Source of the DNA: Bacteroidota bacterium
GTDB taxonomy: Bacteria; Bacteroidota; Bacteroidia; Bacteroidales; Cfx3-03
DNA: 64,000 bases
Assembly (NCBI GenBank): GCA_013390605.1
Contig: JACAUB010000001.1
Location: 3,069,809 to 3,133,808 of the forward strand
Reading direction: 5' to 3'
The notes under the pieces are model-generated. The model saw only the letters and a list, made by a program, of their open reading frames with translations, searched no databases and was not told where the DNA came from. Both the position numbers and the translations under genes were made by a program. Position 1 is the first letter of the stretch, and each line of letters starts with the position of its first letter. Positions 8,427 through 18,119 of this stretch are shown one piece after another.

Positions 8427-11315
8427 GTGAAAAAAAGTCTATTCAGTCTGGCGTTATTCTTTCTTATCGCCGCCACACTACCTACACTCGCACAAACCCG
8501 ATTTACCTCAATTACAGTTAAAGGAACAGTGGTAGATAGCACAACCAATCTACCGTTACAATTTGCAACCGTTGCCCTTTTAAGCCCAAAAGACTCTTCT
8601 GTTGTCACTGGAGGAATTACAACCACAGCCGGAACTTTTGAATTTGCAGGTACCCGGCCAGGAACTTATAAACTAAGGATCAACTTCCTGGGATACAAAA
8701 CCATAAAGCAAGTAGTAAAAATTAATAATTCATCAAGAGTACAAACTTTTGGTCCTTTCCAACTGCCAAGTAATAGTACAACCTTAAAAGAGGTTACAAT
8801 TATCGGACAGAAAGCACCAGTTGTTGTAAAAACAGATACGGTTGAGTTTTCGGCAGTAAATTTCAAAACTGAGAAGAACGATGTTGTTGAAGAGATGATA
8901 AAAAAGCTGCCAGGTGTAGATGTTGATAAGGATGGGAATATTCAGGCACATGGAAAAGATGTGACAAAGATTCTGGTAGATGGAAAACCATTCTTTGGAA
9001 ATGACCCGAAGCTTGCAACGCAGAATCTTCCAGCCGAAATGATTGATAAAGTTCAAGTCATTGATCAAAAATCTGACCAGGCTCAATTCACAAAAATAGA
9101 TGATGGACAATCAGAAAAGGTAATTAACATTATAACCAAAATGGGTTATAAGCATGGTAATTTTGGTAAACTATCATTGGGTGGCGGAAAATCATTAGGT
9201 TTTGGAGCAGATGATCGTTTTGATGAAAGTGGTATGTTTAACTCATTTAAAGACGACCGCCAATTATCGATTATCGGTATGTCTAACAACGTCAATATTA
9301 CCCGTTTTACCGCAGATATGGGTGCGAGTGTTGGCGGAAATCGTGGCGGCGGTGGTGGAATGCGTGGCGGTGGCGGTGGCGGAAGCAACTTCGGATTTGG
9401 AGGAAACGGAATCAATACCACAAACGCACTCGGAGTTAACTTCAAAGATAAAATTGGCAAATTAGACTTTGCGAGTAGTTACTTTTTCAATAGTAGAGAC
9501 AATAATAATAATCAATACAGTCATAAAGAAACATTATTGGCAGATAGTAGCTTTTTAACGAACACAACAACCCTTAGCCATTCTACAAATGCGAATCATC
9601 GTTTTAATGCGCAGATGGACTATATGGTCGACTCTTCGTTCTCAATCCGTTTTACACCAAATGTAAGTTTTGGTAATACAAGTTCGGATGTATCAAAAGA
9701 TATTCGTTCTTTTGGCAAAATCGGAGGATTTGATATTAACGATGGAACAAGTAATGTTTCAAGTGATGCAACCAATATGAACGCATCTGGTAATTTACTC
9801 TTCAGAAAGCAGTTTAAGAAACCACGCCGTACACTTTCATTAAATCTCTCAGGAAACTATAGCACAAATGATGCGAATAGCTATAATACATCAAGCACTA
9901 AATATTTTTCAACAGTTAATTCAACCAATCGACTGGACTCTACCATTCTCATCAATCAATATAACAAAACAACGTCATCAGGGAATGGTTATGGAATGCG
10001 ATTATCATATACAGAACCTTTAAATCAATATTCTAGTTTTGAGTTGAATTACTCGTACAACCTAAACAAAAGCAATTCTGACAAAAAGACTTTCGATTTC
10101 GACGCAGCAACGCAAAACTGGGATGTACTAAATAATAGATATACCAATCATTACGAAAGTACATTTACTGATCAACGGGTAGGTTTAAGCATCCAAACCA
10201 GAAAGAACAAATTTGATTATACTTTCGGTTTAGGACTTGAACCAACAAGTATTAAAGGTCAAATGCTATTAAAAGATACGATGCGTTATACAAAATTGGA
10301 TGTAATGAATTTCTCACCAATGGCTAGTTTCAATTACACATTTGATAAGAATACCCGTTTCAGTATGCAATATCGTGGGCAAGCGAACCAACCTGATATC
10401 TCACAATTACAACCGATTGAAGATAATTCAAATCCTTTGTTGATCACGAAAGGTAATCCAAATTTAAAGCCCGAGTTTTCGAATAGTATCAACATGAATT
10501 TCAACAGTATGAACTTCAAAAACTATGCGAACTACTTTATGAATGCCCAGATTGGTAACACGATGAATAGAATAACCACGATGAATACGTATGGGAAAGG
10601 TGGTGTTCAAACTTCGACACCGGTAAACGTAAATGGTGGATTCACGAGTTTTGTAATGTTGGGAATGGGTCGTCCTTTTAGCCAAAACAAATATGTGATC
10701 AATACTTTTGGAATGTTTAGGTATAACCAAGACATCAGTTTTGCCAGCAATGCAGGTGGTGCATCTGGTGGAAGCCTTTTACCTCCAAAAAACACAACAA
10801 CAGCTGTGACAGGAATGTATAATGCAATGTTTACAATAAACTGGAAGAAGTTTACACTTATCACTTCTGGACGTGTAACCTATAATAATGCACAATATAC
10901 CATCCAAACTATTCCTAATACTGAATATACCAATTATTCGGGCACAATGGATGCTCGTGTTACTTTGCCAGGCAGTATTCGATTGGCCAGTGATATTTCG
11001 TACACCACCAATAATGGATTATCGACCGGGTTTAATCAGAACACTACTCTATGGAACGGTAACATCGTAAAAGATTTCTTTAAAGATAAACGTGCACAAA
11101 TTAAAATACAGGTTTACGATATATTAGGACAGAACAAAAGTATCCGACGCAATACAACCCAAAACTATATTGAAGACGTACAATCTAAAGTTCTTACCCG
11201 TTATCTCATGGTAAGTTTTATTTACAATTTCAACAAATTTATGGCCAACCAGCGTCAGCCAGTTGATGATATGAGAAACGGGCCTCCTATGAGAGGAATG
11301 TTTCATAGAGATTAA
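8427..11315 (+). CDS. Outer-membrane beta-barrel receptor (TonB-dependent-receptor-like, OMP_b-brl_3 type)
   Basis: A 962-residue protein starting with GTG. It has a signal peptide ending at TLAQ (about residue 23), a CarboxypepD_reg-like beta-sandwich (residues about 28-112, VKGTVVDSTTNLPLQFATV), a plug-like domain (about 130-240, with IKKLPGVDVDKDGNIQAHGK and KILVDGKPFFGNDP), and a long C-terminal beta-barrel. A Gly-rich loop near residues 300-330 (GGGGGMRGGGGGG) is probably surface exposed. No TonB box is evident, and no SusD partner is next to it, so the substrate is unknown; such barrels belong to the 'outer membrane beta-barrel family' common in Bacteroidota. It is monocistronic, with a terminator 27 bases after the stop. 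Confidence 0.85.
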   Translation: MKKSLFSLALFFLIAATLPTLAQTRFTSITVKGTVVDSTTNLPLQFATVALLSPKDSSVVTGGITTTAGTFEFAGTRPGTYKLRINFLGYKTIKQVVKINNSSRVQTFGPFQLPSNSTTLKEVTIIGQKAPVVVKTDTVEFSAVNFKTEKNDVVEEMIKKLPGVDVDKDGNIQAHGKDVTKILVDGKPFFGNDPKLATQNLPAEMIDKVQVIDQKSDQAQFTKIDDGQSEKVINIITKMGYKHGNFGKLSLGGGKSLGFGADDRFDESGMFNSFKDDRQLSIIGMSNNVNITRFTADMGASVGGNRGGGGGMRGGGGGGSNFGFGGNGINTTNALGVNFKDKIGKLDFASSYFFNSRDNNNNQYSHKETLLADSSFLTNTTTLSHSTNANHRFNAQMDYMVDSSFSIRFTPNVSFGNTSSDVSKDIRSFGKIGGFDINDGTSNVSSDATNMNASGNLLFRKQFKKPRRTLSLNLSGNYSTNDANSYNTSSTKYFSTVNSTNRLDSTILINQYNKTTSSGNGYGMRLSYTEPLNQYSSFELNYSYNLNKSNSDKKTFDFDAATQNWDVLNNRYTNHYESTFTDQRVGLSIQTRKNKFDYTFGLGLEPTSIKGQMLLKDTMRYTKLDVMNFSPMASFNYTFDKNTRFSMQYRGQANQPDISQLQPIEDNSNPLLITKGNPNLKPEFSNSINMNFNSMNFKNYANYFMNAQIGNTMNRITTMNTYGKGGVQTSTPVNVNGGFTSFVMLGMGRPFSQNKYVINTFGMFRYNQDISFASNAGGASGGSLLPPKNTTTAVTGMYNAMFTINWKKFTLITSGRVTYNNAQYTIQTIPNTEYTNYSGTMDARVTLPGSIRLASDISYTTNNGLSTGFNQNTTLWNGNIVKDFFKDKRAQIKIQVYDILGQNKSIRRNTTQNYIEDVQSKVLTRYLMVSFIYNFNKFMANQRQPVDDMRNGPPMRGMFHRD

Positions 11316-11341
11316 TCATTTTGTTAATTGTTGATTAAATA

Positions 11342-11375
11342 CAAAAATCCCTTCACGCTTGTGAAGGGATTTTTG
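11342..11375 (+). terminator. Terminator of the receptor gene
   Basis: A 13-bp perfect stem AAAATCCCTTCAC / GTGAAGGGATTTT with a short loop GCTT and a T-rich tail. Its distal end abuts the dnaB promoter box and rules out the longer dnaB reading frame that would start at 11328. Confidence 0.9.
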
Positions 11376-11383
11376 TATTTTTG
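11376..11383 (+). promoter_or_regulatory. Candidate -7 box for dnaB
   Basis: TATTTTTG matches the TAnnTTTG consensus and lies four bases before the chosen dnaB ATG, immediately after the receptor terminator. No clear -33 partner at the usual distance. If used, the mRNA would be leaderless or start within the first codons. Confidence 0.4.
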
Positions 11384-11387
11384 GGAT

Positions 11388-12983
11388 ATGGATGAAATGA
11401 TACAACCAACCGGTAATAATACTTCGGAATACGCTGATAATAAGAAGAAATTCGGAAGAAGACAACCCTCGTCATCAAGCTTACCTGACATAGGAAAAAT
11501 ACCTCCTCAGGCTATAGACCTTGAGGAGGCGGTGCTTGGTGCATTAATGCTGGAGAAAGATGCTTTGACTGAAGTGATAGATGTTTTACGACCCGAAGCA
11601 TTTTATAAGGAGGCTCATCAACGAATTTTCAAAGCGATTACAAGCCTTTTCAGAAAATCAGAGCCTGTTGATATTTTAACAGTTACCAATGAACTTAAAA
11701 CAAGCGGAGAACTTGAATTGGTAGGCGGGCCATGGGTTATTACCAAGTTAACCAACCGAATTGCATCGGCAGCCAATGTTGAGTATCATGCACGTATCAT
11801 TGTTGAGAAATATATTCAACGCGAACTAATCCGTATTTCAACTGAAATTATTAAAGATGCTTATGAAGACACTTCTGATGCCTTCGACCTATTAGATAAA
11901 GCCGAACGCGGTCTTTTCTCTGTAAGTGAAACAAATCTTCGACGCAGTTATCTGGACATGCCTACACTTGTTCAGGAAGCAGTTAAAATGGTACAACAGT
12001 CCAGTAAAAAAGATGGAAGCTTTACAGGAGTTCCATCAGGCTTTACTGAACTCGATAGGGTTACATCAGGTTGGCAGCCATCTGACTTGATTATTGTAGC
12101 AGCTCGCCCAGGTATGGGTAAAACCGCATTTACATTAACGACCGCCAGAAATGCATGTGTTGACTATGGAAAGGCTGTTGCATTCTTCTCATTAGAAATG
12201 TCGGCAGTTCAGTTAGTAACCCGTCTTATCTCAGGAGAATCTGAAATACCTGCAGAAAAGCTGAGACGTGGAAATCTGGAGAGCTATGAATGGCAACAAC
12301 TTTACTCCAAAATGAAGAGTTTGGAAGATGCCAAGATTTATATTGATGATACCCCTTCGCTTTCAGTTTTCGAGTTACGCGCTAAATGTCGCAGATTAAA
12401 GCAACAATTCAATATCGACATGGTGATGATTGATTACCTTCAACTCATGTCGTCAGGCACAGATATGAAAGGTAATCGTGTGGAAGAAATCAGTATGATA
12501 TCGCGCTCACTAAAGAGTTTAGCCAAAGAGTTAAGTATTCCGGTTATTGCGCTTTCGCAGTTAAGTAGAGCTGTTGAACAACGTGGAGGAAATAAAAAGC
12601 CTGTACTATCGGATCTTCGTGAGTCGGGAGCTATTGAGCAAGATGCCGATATGGTAATCTTTATCTACCGTCCGGAATATTATAAGCTTGACGAAGATGA
12701 ATCTGGTAATTCAACTGCTGGGATGGCTGAAATATCTATTGCAAAACACCGTAATGGTAGCTTGGCGGATATTCCCCTTCGCTTTATTGGAAAGTATGCT
12801 AAATTTACCGATCCCGAAGACACTACTTTTGGTGGAATAGAGGGTGCTCCTGATATGTCTATTCCAGCTAATCAAAATTTTGATATATCACAAGGAATGG
12901 GAGGTTTTGGAAATCAAACAATCCCCAACACCATCACCATGCCTAGCAAAATGAATGACGATGCATACGACACGCCGTTCTAA
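11388..12983 (+). CDS. dnaB: Replicative DNA helicase DnaB
   Basis: A 531-residue hexameric helicase of usual length (residues numbered from the chosen start). A DnaB N-terminal domain (about 38-140, PQAIDLEEAVLGALMLEKDA) is followed by the RecA-like ATPase domain (about 205-480) with Walker A ARPGMGKTAF (near 240-248), Walker B VMIDYLQLMS (near 346) and the arginine-finger region DLRESGAIEQDADMV. There is no intein. The C-terminus is a low-complexity Gly/Asn/Met tail. The longer ORF from 11328 starts inside a terminator hairpin, so I use the ATG at 11388; the ATG at 11397 is also possible. It ends four bases from the convergent hisIE stop, with no visible terminator between. Confidence 0.95.
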   Translation: MDEMIQPTGNNTSEYADNKKKFGRRQPSSSSLPDIGKIPPQAIDLEEAVLGALMLEKDALTEVIDVLRPEAFYKEAHQRIFKAITSLFRKSEPVDILTVTNELKTSGELELVGGPWVITKLTNRIASAANVEYHARIIVEKYIQRELIRISTEIIKDAYEDTSDAFDLLDKAERGLFSVSETNLRRSYLDMPTLVQEAVKMVQQSSKKDGSFTGVPSGFTELDRVTSGWQPSDLIIVAARPGMGKTAFTLTTARNACVDYGKAVAFFSLEMSAVQLVTRLISGESEIPAEKLRRGNLESYEWQQLYSKMKSLEDAKIYIDDTPSLSVFELRAKCRRLKQQFNIDMVMIDYLQLMSSGTDMKGNRVEEISMISRSLKSLAKELSIPVIALSQLSRAVEQRGGNKKPVLSDLRESGAIEQDADMVIFIYRPEYYKLDEDESGNSTAGMAEISIAKHRNGSLADIPLRFIGKYAKFTDPEDTTFGGIEGAPDMSIPANQNFDISQGMGGFGNQTIPNTITMPSKMNDDAYDTPF

Positions 12984-12987
12984 AAAT

Positions 12988-13644
12988 TTATTTATGCCGT
13001 CCTTTTAAAACATTAACAACTTCGTCGAGCCCCTTGTTTTTTGCTTCAAGCAATACCATCAAGTGAAAAACAAGGTCGGCTGCTTCGTTTAAAAACAGAT
13101 CATCGTTATCATCTTTTGATTCTATCACAACTTCTACGGCCTCTTCGCCAACCTTTTGTGCTATTTTATTGATACCTTTCGAAAACAGTTTAGCAACGTA
13201 AGATGTATCAGGAGATTGCGTTCTTCTCTGTTTAATAACAGCTTCAAGCTTCTTCAAAAAAACAAGTGATGAGATATCCTCTTTGTGATCTCCATTACAG
13301 CATTCTGTTTCTTTTTCAGCTTTATTACACTCCTTTTTAGGCTCATCCCAACAGGTATAGCTTCCGGTGTGACAGGTAGGACCATCAGGATTTGCCTTTA
13401 GCAATATAGCATCGCCATCACAATCAGTAGCATAACTTACAAAATGAAGATAATTTCCGCTGGTTTCACCCTTAGTCCATAGCTCTTGCCGCGAACGGCT
13501 GTAAAATGTAATCAAGCCACTTTCAAGGGTTTTATTAAAAGACTCAGCATTCATGTAGCCCAACATAAGCACCTGACCGGTATTGATATCTTGTATGATC
13601 GCCGGAGCAAGTCCGGTTACTTTATCGTATTTTATTTCTTTCAT
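12988..13644 (-). CDS. hisIE: HisIE: bifunctional phosphoribosyl-AMP cyclohydrolase / phosphoribosyl-ATP pyrophosphatase
   Basis: A fused enzyme for histidine steps 2 and 3. The N-terminal HisI half contains the metal-binding DCDGDAILLKANPDGPTCH and the later GSYTCW cysteine; the C-terminal HisE half contains KRR-type RTQSPDTSYVAKLFSKG and KVGEEAVEVVIESKDDND. Between them lies an odd Cys/Lys/Glu-rich linker with four cysteines besides the HisI ligands (KKECNKAEKETECCNGDHKE). The ORF could extend to 13668, but the family start MKEIKYDK is at 13644. Last gene of the his operon. Confidence 0.93.
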   Translation of the reverse strand: MKEIKYDKVTGLAPAIIQDINTGQVLMLGYMNAESFNKTLESGLITFYSRSRQELWTKGETSGNYLHFVSYATDCDGDAILLKANPDGPTCHTGSYTCWDEPKKECNKAEKETECCNGDHKEDISSLVFLKKLEAVIKQRRTQSPDTSYVAKLFSKGINKIAQKVGEEAVEVVIESKDDNDDLFLNEAADLVFHLMVLLEAKNKGLDEVVNVLKGRHK

Positions 13645-13701
13645 TGATAGATAATTTTTAAATAGCACTTAAAATCCTAATACAAATTGTTAATCAATAT
13701 A

Positions 13702-14460
13702 TTACAGTATTCTAACAGGGATCTTTTGATTATAGATATACTGTTTTAAATCAGGGATCGCAAGTTCACCAAAGTGAAATATCCCGGCAGCTAAGGCTGC
13801 ATCAGCTTTACCAATCTTAAAAACATCAACAAAGTGTTCTTTTGTTCCAGCTCCACCCGAAGCGATCAAGGGAACATGAAATCGTTGCGACATCTCGGCA
13901 AGTGCTTTATTTGCAAAACCACCCTTTGTACCATCGTGATCCATAGAGGTAAACAAGATTTCGCCGGCTCCACGATCAACAGCTTCGCTCACCCATTCAA
14001 AAAGATCTATGCCCGTCGGGATACGTCCACCATTTAAGTATACCTCCCATCCCTTCTCTGTTTGTCGGGCATCAACTGCCAATACCACACACTGGCATCC
14101 AAAGCGGGCAGCTAATTCGGTAATTAATGCTGGTCGACGAACGGCAGCCGAATTAATGGAGACTTTATCTGCACCTGCATATAATAGTGTCAATGCATCG
14201 TCAACAGAACTGATTCCGCCACCTACAGTAAATGGAATATTAATAGCCTGTGCTACTTTCGAAGCAAGCTCGGCAAGAGTTTTTCGCTTTTCATGGGTAG
14301 CTGTAATGTCAAGAAACACCAATTCATCAGCACCCTCAATAGCATAGCGGGCAGCCAATTCAACGGGATCGCCTGCATCTTTTAAATCCAAAAACTTCAC
14401 CCCTTTTACAGTTCGTCCGTTCATCACATCCAAACAGGGAATTATTCTCTTGCACAACAT
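13702..14460 (-). CDS. hisF: HisF: imidazole glycerol phosphate synthase cyclase subunit
   Basis: A 252-residue (beta/alpha)8 barrel, full length. Key motifs are [15 protein letters not shown] with the catalytic Asp at residue 11, AVDARQ carrying the second catalytic Asp (near 130), and the phosphate-binding [10 protein letters not shown] and [10 protein letters not shown] loops. With HisH it makes IGP and AICAR from PRFAR. Spaced 53 bases from hisA. Confidence 0.97.
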   Translation of the reverse strand: MLCKRIIPCLDVMNGRTVKGVKFLDLKDAGDPVELAARYAIEGADELVFLDITATHEKRKTLAELASKVAQAINIPFTVGGGISSVDDALTLLYAGADKVSINSAAVRRPALITELAARFGCQCVVLAVDARQTEKGWEVYLNGGRIPTGIDLFEWVSEAVDRGAGEILFTSMDHDGTKGGFANKALAEMSQRFHVPLIASGGAGTKEHFVDVFKIGKADAALAAGIFHFGELAIPDLKQYIYNQKIPVRIL

Positions 14461-14513
14461 AATCAGTTCTTATAAATTATCAAATCAATTCATTATCGAA
14501 AGACAAAAAAAAG

Positions 14514-15236
14514 TTACAAAAACCGCTGAGCAAGTTCTTCCAACTCAATTCGTCCCTCATAAATAGCCTTACCAATAATGACTCCATCAATGGATAAATC
14601 ATTTAATCGAATCACATCATCCAAATTACTAATTCCTCCACTAGCAATTACATTTATCTGTGTGTATTGCTTTTTCATAGAGGTATATAGATCAAAGGCT
14701 GGTCCGGATAACATTCCATCTCTTGAGATATCGGTACAGCAAACTTTCTGAATTCCGGCACCAAGCCACTTATCTAAAAAGTTCCATAAAGAGAGAGTAG
14801 ATCCTTCAGTCCAACCACTCACTGCAATAAATTCATTCTTTACATCAGCTCCAAGAATAATCTTATCAGGACCAAACCTTTCGAGTAACTTAAAAGCCAC
14901 ATCCGGATTCTTAACGGCCATACTTCCCAGATTAACCATACTGGCGCCGGCAGAAAGGACAAGTTCCACATCGTGCTCGGTTCGGATCCCTCCACCAACA
15001 TCTATACTTAGGCCCGTTGCTGAAGCTACAGCCTCTAAACTCTTTAGGTTGACAATTTTTCCTGTACGGGCACCATCGAGATCTACTAGGTGCAACCGTT
15101 TTAATCCATTGTCTTCGAATAATTTTGCAACCTCGACAGGATCTGTATAATAAACCTTTTTACTGGAAAACTCTCCTTTTTCAAGACGGACACAATTTCC
15201 ATCTATAATGTCAATGGCTGGAATTATTTCAATCAT
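14514..15236 (-). CDS. hisA: HisA: ProFAR isomerase
   Basis: A 240-residue (beta/alpha)8 barrel homologous to HisF. The catalytic Asp is in PAIDIIDGNCVRLEKG (residue 8), the general acid Asp in CCTDISRDGMLSGP, and the phosphate loops are VGGGIRTEHD and ASGGISNLDD. It opens the ribose of ProFAR to give PRFAR, the HisHF substrate. Follows hisH by 41 bases. Confidence 0.97.
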   Translation of the reverse strand: MIEIIPAIDIIDGNCVRLEKGEFSSKKVYYTDPVEVAKLFEDNGLKRLHLVDLDGARTGKIVNLKSLEAVASATGLSIDVGGGIRTEHDVELVLSAGASMVNLGSMAVKNPDVAFKLLERFGPDKIILGADVKNEFIAVSGWTEGSTLSLWNFLDKWLGAGIQKVCCTDISRDGMLSGPAFDLYTSMKKQYTQINVIASGGISNLDDVIRLNDLSIDGVIIGKAIYEGRIELEELAQRFL

Positions 15237-15277
15237 TTGTTTACGTTTTTATATTACTTATTTTGTTCTAAAAAAGC

Positions 15278-15862
15278 TTAGATCTTGATAAAATTTTCAA
15301 GAATCTGTTCGCCAATAATGCCACTTTTTTCAGGGTGGAATTGTACAGCATAGAAATTATCTTTCTGTAAAGCTGCGCTAAAAGCTTTTCCATAATAAGA
15401 GGCTGCCGAAGTATATTTACTCACAGGAACATAGTAGCTATGAACAAAATATACCGAAGAATGCTCTGAAATGCCAGAAAAAAGCGGATCAGAAAGTTTA
15501 AAAACGGTATTCCACCCCATGTGGGGAACTTTCAACGATTGCTCAAACTGATACACTATTTCATTAAAAATACCTAATCCTGCTACATTACCTTCCTGGC
15601 TATGTGTGCACATTAATTGCATGCCTAAACAGATACCTAATACCGGGCATATTAGCTTTGGAATTACGATATCGAGTCCTTTTGCTTTCAACGCATCCAT
15701 GGCCGCGACAGCATGTCCTACACCTGGGAAGATAACTTTCTCCGCCTTTATCAATACATCGGGGTCTGAAGTAAGGACAGGCTCAATACCCATTCGCTTT
15801 AAGGCAAACATCACAGATGCTAAATTGCCAGCTCCATAATCAATAATTGTAACCTGTTTCAT
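15278..15862 (-). CDS. hisH: HisH: imidazole glycerol phosphate synthase glutaminase subunit
   Basis: A 194-residue class-I glutamine amidotransferase. The nucleophile Cys is in PVLGICLGMQLM, the oxyanion strand is VIFPGVGHAVAAM, and the catalytic His/Glu pair is in AVQFHPEKSG. It supplies ammonia to HisF. Eighty-five bases separate it from hisB, the widest gap in the operon; no internal promoter is evident there. Confidence 0.97.
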   Translation of the reverse strand: MKQVTIIDYGAGNLASVMFALKRMGIEPVLTSDPDVLIKAEKVIFPGVGHAVAAMDALKAKGLDIVIPKLICPVLGICLGMQLMCTHSQEGNVAGLGIFNEIVYQFEQSLKVPHMGWNTVFKLSDPLFSGISEHSSVYFVHSYYVPVSKYTSAASYYGKAFSAALQKDNFYAVQFHPEKSGIIGEQILENFIKI

Positions 15863-15947
15863 CTGTAAATAATTTATTTATTATAGGACTGATAGAACGT
15901 GCATGATAAGTCTACACCAGGGTTTGTGTTTGTAAAGCAGGTTCGTT

Positions 15948-17075
15948 TCATAAAACTCCTTTTGTTGATGGTAGAGCAACACTTTCGAAATCAGTTTTTA
16001 GTGCCATTTTAATTGAACGGGCAACTGCTTTAAATACAGCTTCAATTTTATGGTGTTCGTTTTCGCCCTTTGCCTTTATATTCAGATTGATCTTAGCTGC
16101 ATCACTAAACGATTTAAAGAAATGATAAAATAATTCAGTAGGAACATCTCCTATAAATTCTCGATGAAACTTCACTTTCCAAACCAGCCAGGGACGCCCT
16201 CCAAAATCGATTGCGGCCTGAGCCAAACAGTCGTCCATTGGTAAACAATATCCATAACGCGTCATCCCCATTTTAGATCCTATTGCTTCTGCAAACGCAC
16301 TACCCAAAGCGATAGCTGTATCTTCTATCGTGTGGTGTTCATCAATATTAAGATCGCCATTTACGATAACATCCATTTTAATTCCGGAATGGAGTGCCAG
16401 CTGATCAAGCATGTGATCAAAAAAGCCTAATCCTGTATTGATAATAGATGGCCCAGATTGATCTAAATTTAAATTAATTTGAATATCAGTCTCTTTGGTT
16501 TTCCTGTTAACCCGAGCGGCTCTGCGTTTTCCAGAAAGAAACTTCCAGATATCTTGCCAGTTGTCAGTAGATAAAGCTAAAACAGATGAGAGTTCTTCAG
16601 GAACAACATCACTAAAAGAGATACCCGTTGAAGAAGATATCTTAATCGCCTGACATCCTAGGTTTTTAGCTAATTGAATATCAGTCAACCGATCGCCAAT
16701 AACATATGACCCTGATAAATCCACATCATCAGAGAAGTACTCTTGTAACATTCCTAACTTCGGTTTCCGGGTATCCATATTTTCTTCAGGAAAGCTTTTA
16801 TCAATATGAATTTTTGAAAAATAAATATCTTCGCTTTCAAGTGTTCGCATGATAAGATCCTGTATGGGAGTAAATGTTTCTTCAGGATAACTTGCAGTTC
16901 CTAGCCCATCTTGATTGGAAACCATGACCAATTCATAATTTAACCATTGTGCTATTTTACTAAGGTATTTAAAAACACCCGGATAGAATACCAGCTTCTC
17001 AATACGATCAATTTGATAATCTTCGGGTTCTAAAATCAAAGTTCCATCCCGATCGATAAACAATATTTTCCTCAT
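15948..17075 (-). CDS. hisB: HisB: bifunctional histidinol-phosphatase / imidazole glycerol phosphate dehydratase
   Basis: A 375-residue fusion like the enterobacterial HisB. Residues 1-165 form a HAD phosphatase with [14 protein letters not shown] and a late [14 protein letters not shown] motif; residues about 180-375 form the IGP dehydratase with [29 protein letters not shown] and [15 protein letters not shown], which supply the manganese ligands. It overlaps hisC by four bases, consistent with translational coupling. Confidence 0.97.
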   Translation of the reverse strand: MRKILFIDRDGTLILEPEDYQIDRIEKLVFYPGVFKYLSKIAQWLNYELVMVSNQDGLGTASYPEETFTPIQDLIMRTLESEDIYFSKIHIDKSFPEENMDTRKPKLGMLQEYFSDDVDLSGSYVIGDRLTDIQLAKNLGCQAIKISSSTGISFSDVVPEELSSVLALSTDNWQDIWKFLSGKRRAARVNRKTKETDIQINLNLDQSGPSIINTGLGFFDHMLDQLALHSGIKMDVIVNGDLNIDEHHTIEDTAIALGSAFAEAIGSKMGMTRYGYCLPMDDCLAQAAIDFGGRPWLVWKVKFHREFIGDVPTELFYHFFKSFSDAAKINLNIKAKGENEHHKIEAVFKAVARSIKMALKTDFESVALPSTKGVL

Positions 17076-18109
17076 AATTCAATGGTATTAAGCGCTAAAA
17101 GTAGTTTATTATTTTCTTCTGGCGTACCTACTGTAATTCGTAAACATTCGTTACACAACAATACCGTAGATCTATTCCGAACTACAATTCTGGCATTGAT
17201 TAGTTTTTGGTAAATCAAATTGGCTTGGGTTACTTTAACTAATAAAAAATTTGCATCAGAAGGATAAATCTTTTCAACAAACGAATAAACAGATAGTTGA
17301 TCGGCCAATCTATTCCGTTGATTAATTAGTACTGCAACCTGTTGATACATTAATGTCTTATTTGACAAGACACTCAATGCTGCTTCTGCATTTAAAACAC
17401 TGATATTGTAGGGAGGTTTTACCTTATCCAATACTTTTATCAAATCAGGATGCCCAATGCCGAGCCCAATCCTGACTCCTGCGAGCCCCCATGCCTTCGA
17501 TAAGGTTTGCATCACAAACAGATTGTCATATCGCTTAAGCAGTCCTATAACGCTTTTTTCAGGACAGAAATCAATATATGCTTCATCAACGACAACTAAT
17601 CCCTTAAATGAACTAAGTAATTCTACTATAATATTAAAATCAATACAATTTGCAGTTGGATTATTTGGGGAACAGATGAATAACAATTTCGTGCGGTCAT
17701 TGGCTGCTTTCAATATTGCCTGTACATCAGGTTGGAAATCGGCAGTTAATGCTACTTCTTTAACCTCTACATCGTTCACTGCAGCACTCACACCATACAT
17801 TCCATATGTAGGCGGCAACGTAATAATATTATCAATTCCCGGGTTACAAAACACCCGCATCAGGAGATCAATTATTTCATCTGAACCATTACCAGAAACC
17901 ACATTAGTAGGATCTACATTTTTAATTGAGGCAAATGCTGTTCGTAGTGGTATCTGCAATGGATCGGGATAACGATTTTTTCCATTAGGAAAAGGGTTTT
18001 CATTGGCATCAAGATAGACATCAGCAATTCCTTGAAATTCATCCCTTGCAGACGAATAAGGCTTTAAAGCTTTTATACTACTTCGAATAATATTTTCTAA
18101 TACAAACAT
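17072..18109 (-). CDS. hisC: HisC: histidinol-phosphate aminotransferase
   Basis: A fold-type I PLP aminotransferase, about 345 residues. [17 protein letters not shown] near the N-terminus, [12 protein letters not shown], and [13 protein letters not shown] with the PLP lysine are all present. The longer ORF start at 18163 would overlap hisD by 44 bases; the internal ATG at 18109 leaves an 11-base gap and fits the family length, so I use it. Confidence 0.95.
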   Translation of the reverse strand: MFVLENIIRSSIKALKPYSSARDEFQGIADVYLDANENPFPNGKNRYPDPLQIPLRTAFASIKNVDPTNVVSGNGSDEIIDLLMRVFCNPGIDNIITLPPTYGMYGVSAAVNDVEVKEVALTADFQPDVQAILKAANDRTKLLFICSPNNPTANCIDFNIIVELLSSFKGLVVVDEAYIDFCPEKSVIGLLKRYDNLFVMQTLSKAWGLAGVRIGLGIGHPDLIKVLDKVKPPYNISVLNAEAALSVLSNKTLMYQQVAVLINQRNRLADQLSVYSFVEKIYPSDANFLLVKVTQANLIYQKLINARIVVRNRSTVLLCNECLRITVGTPEENNKLLLALNTIEL

Positions 18110-18119
18110 TGGCAACAAT

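Noticed and set aside
9146..9460. Proline-rich antisense ORF opposite the receptor gene
   Set aside because: It mirrors the Gly-rich loop of the real gene (GGN codons read backwards as proline) and has no signals of its own.
11328..11387. N-terminal extension of dnaB from 11328
   Set aside because: It runs through the receptor terminator hairpin and the candidate promoter box.
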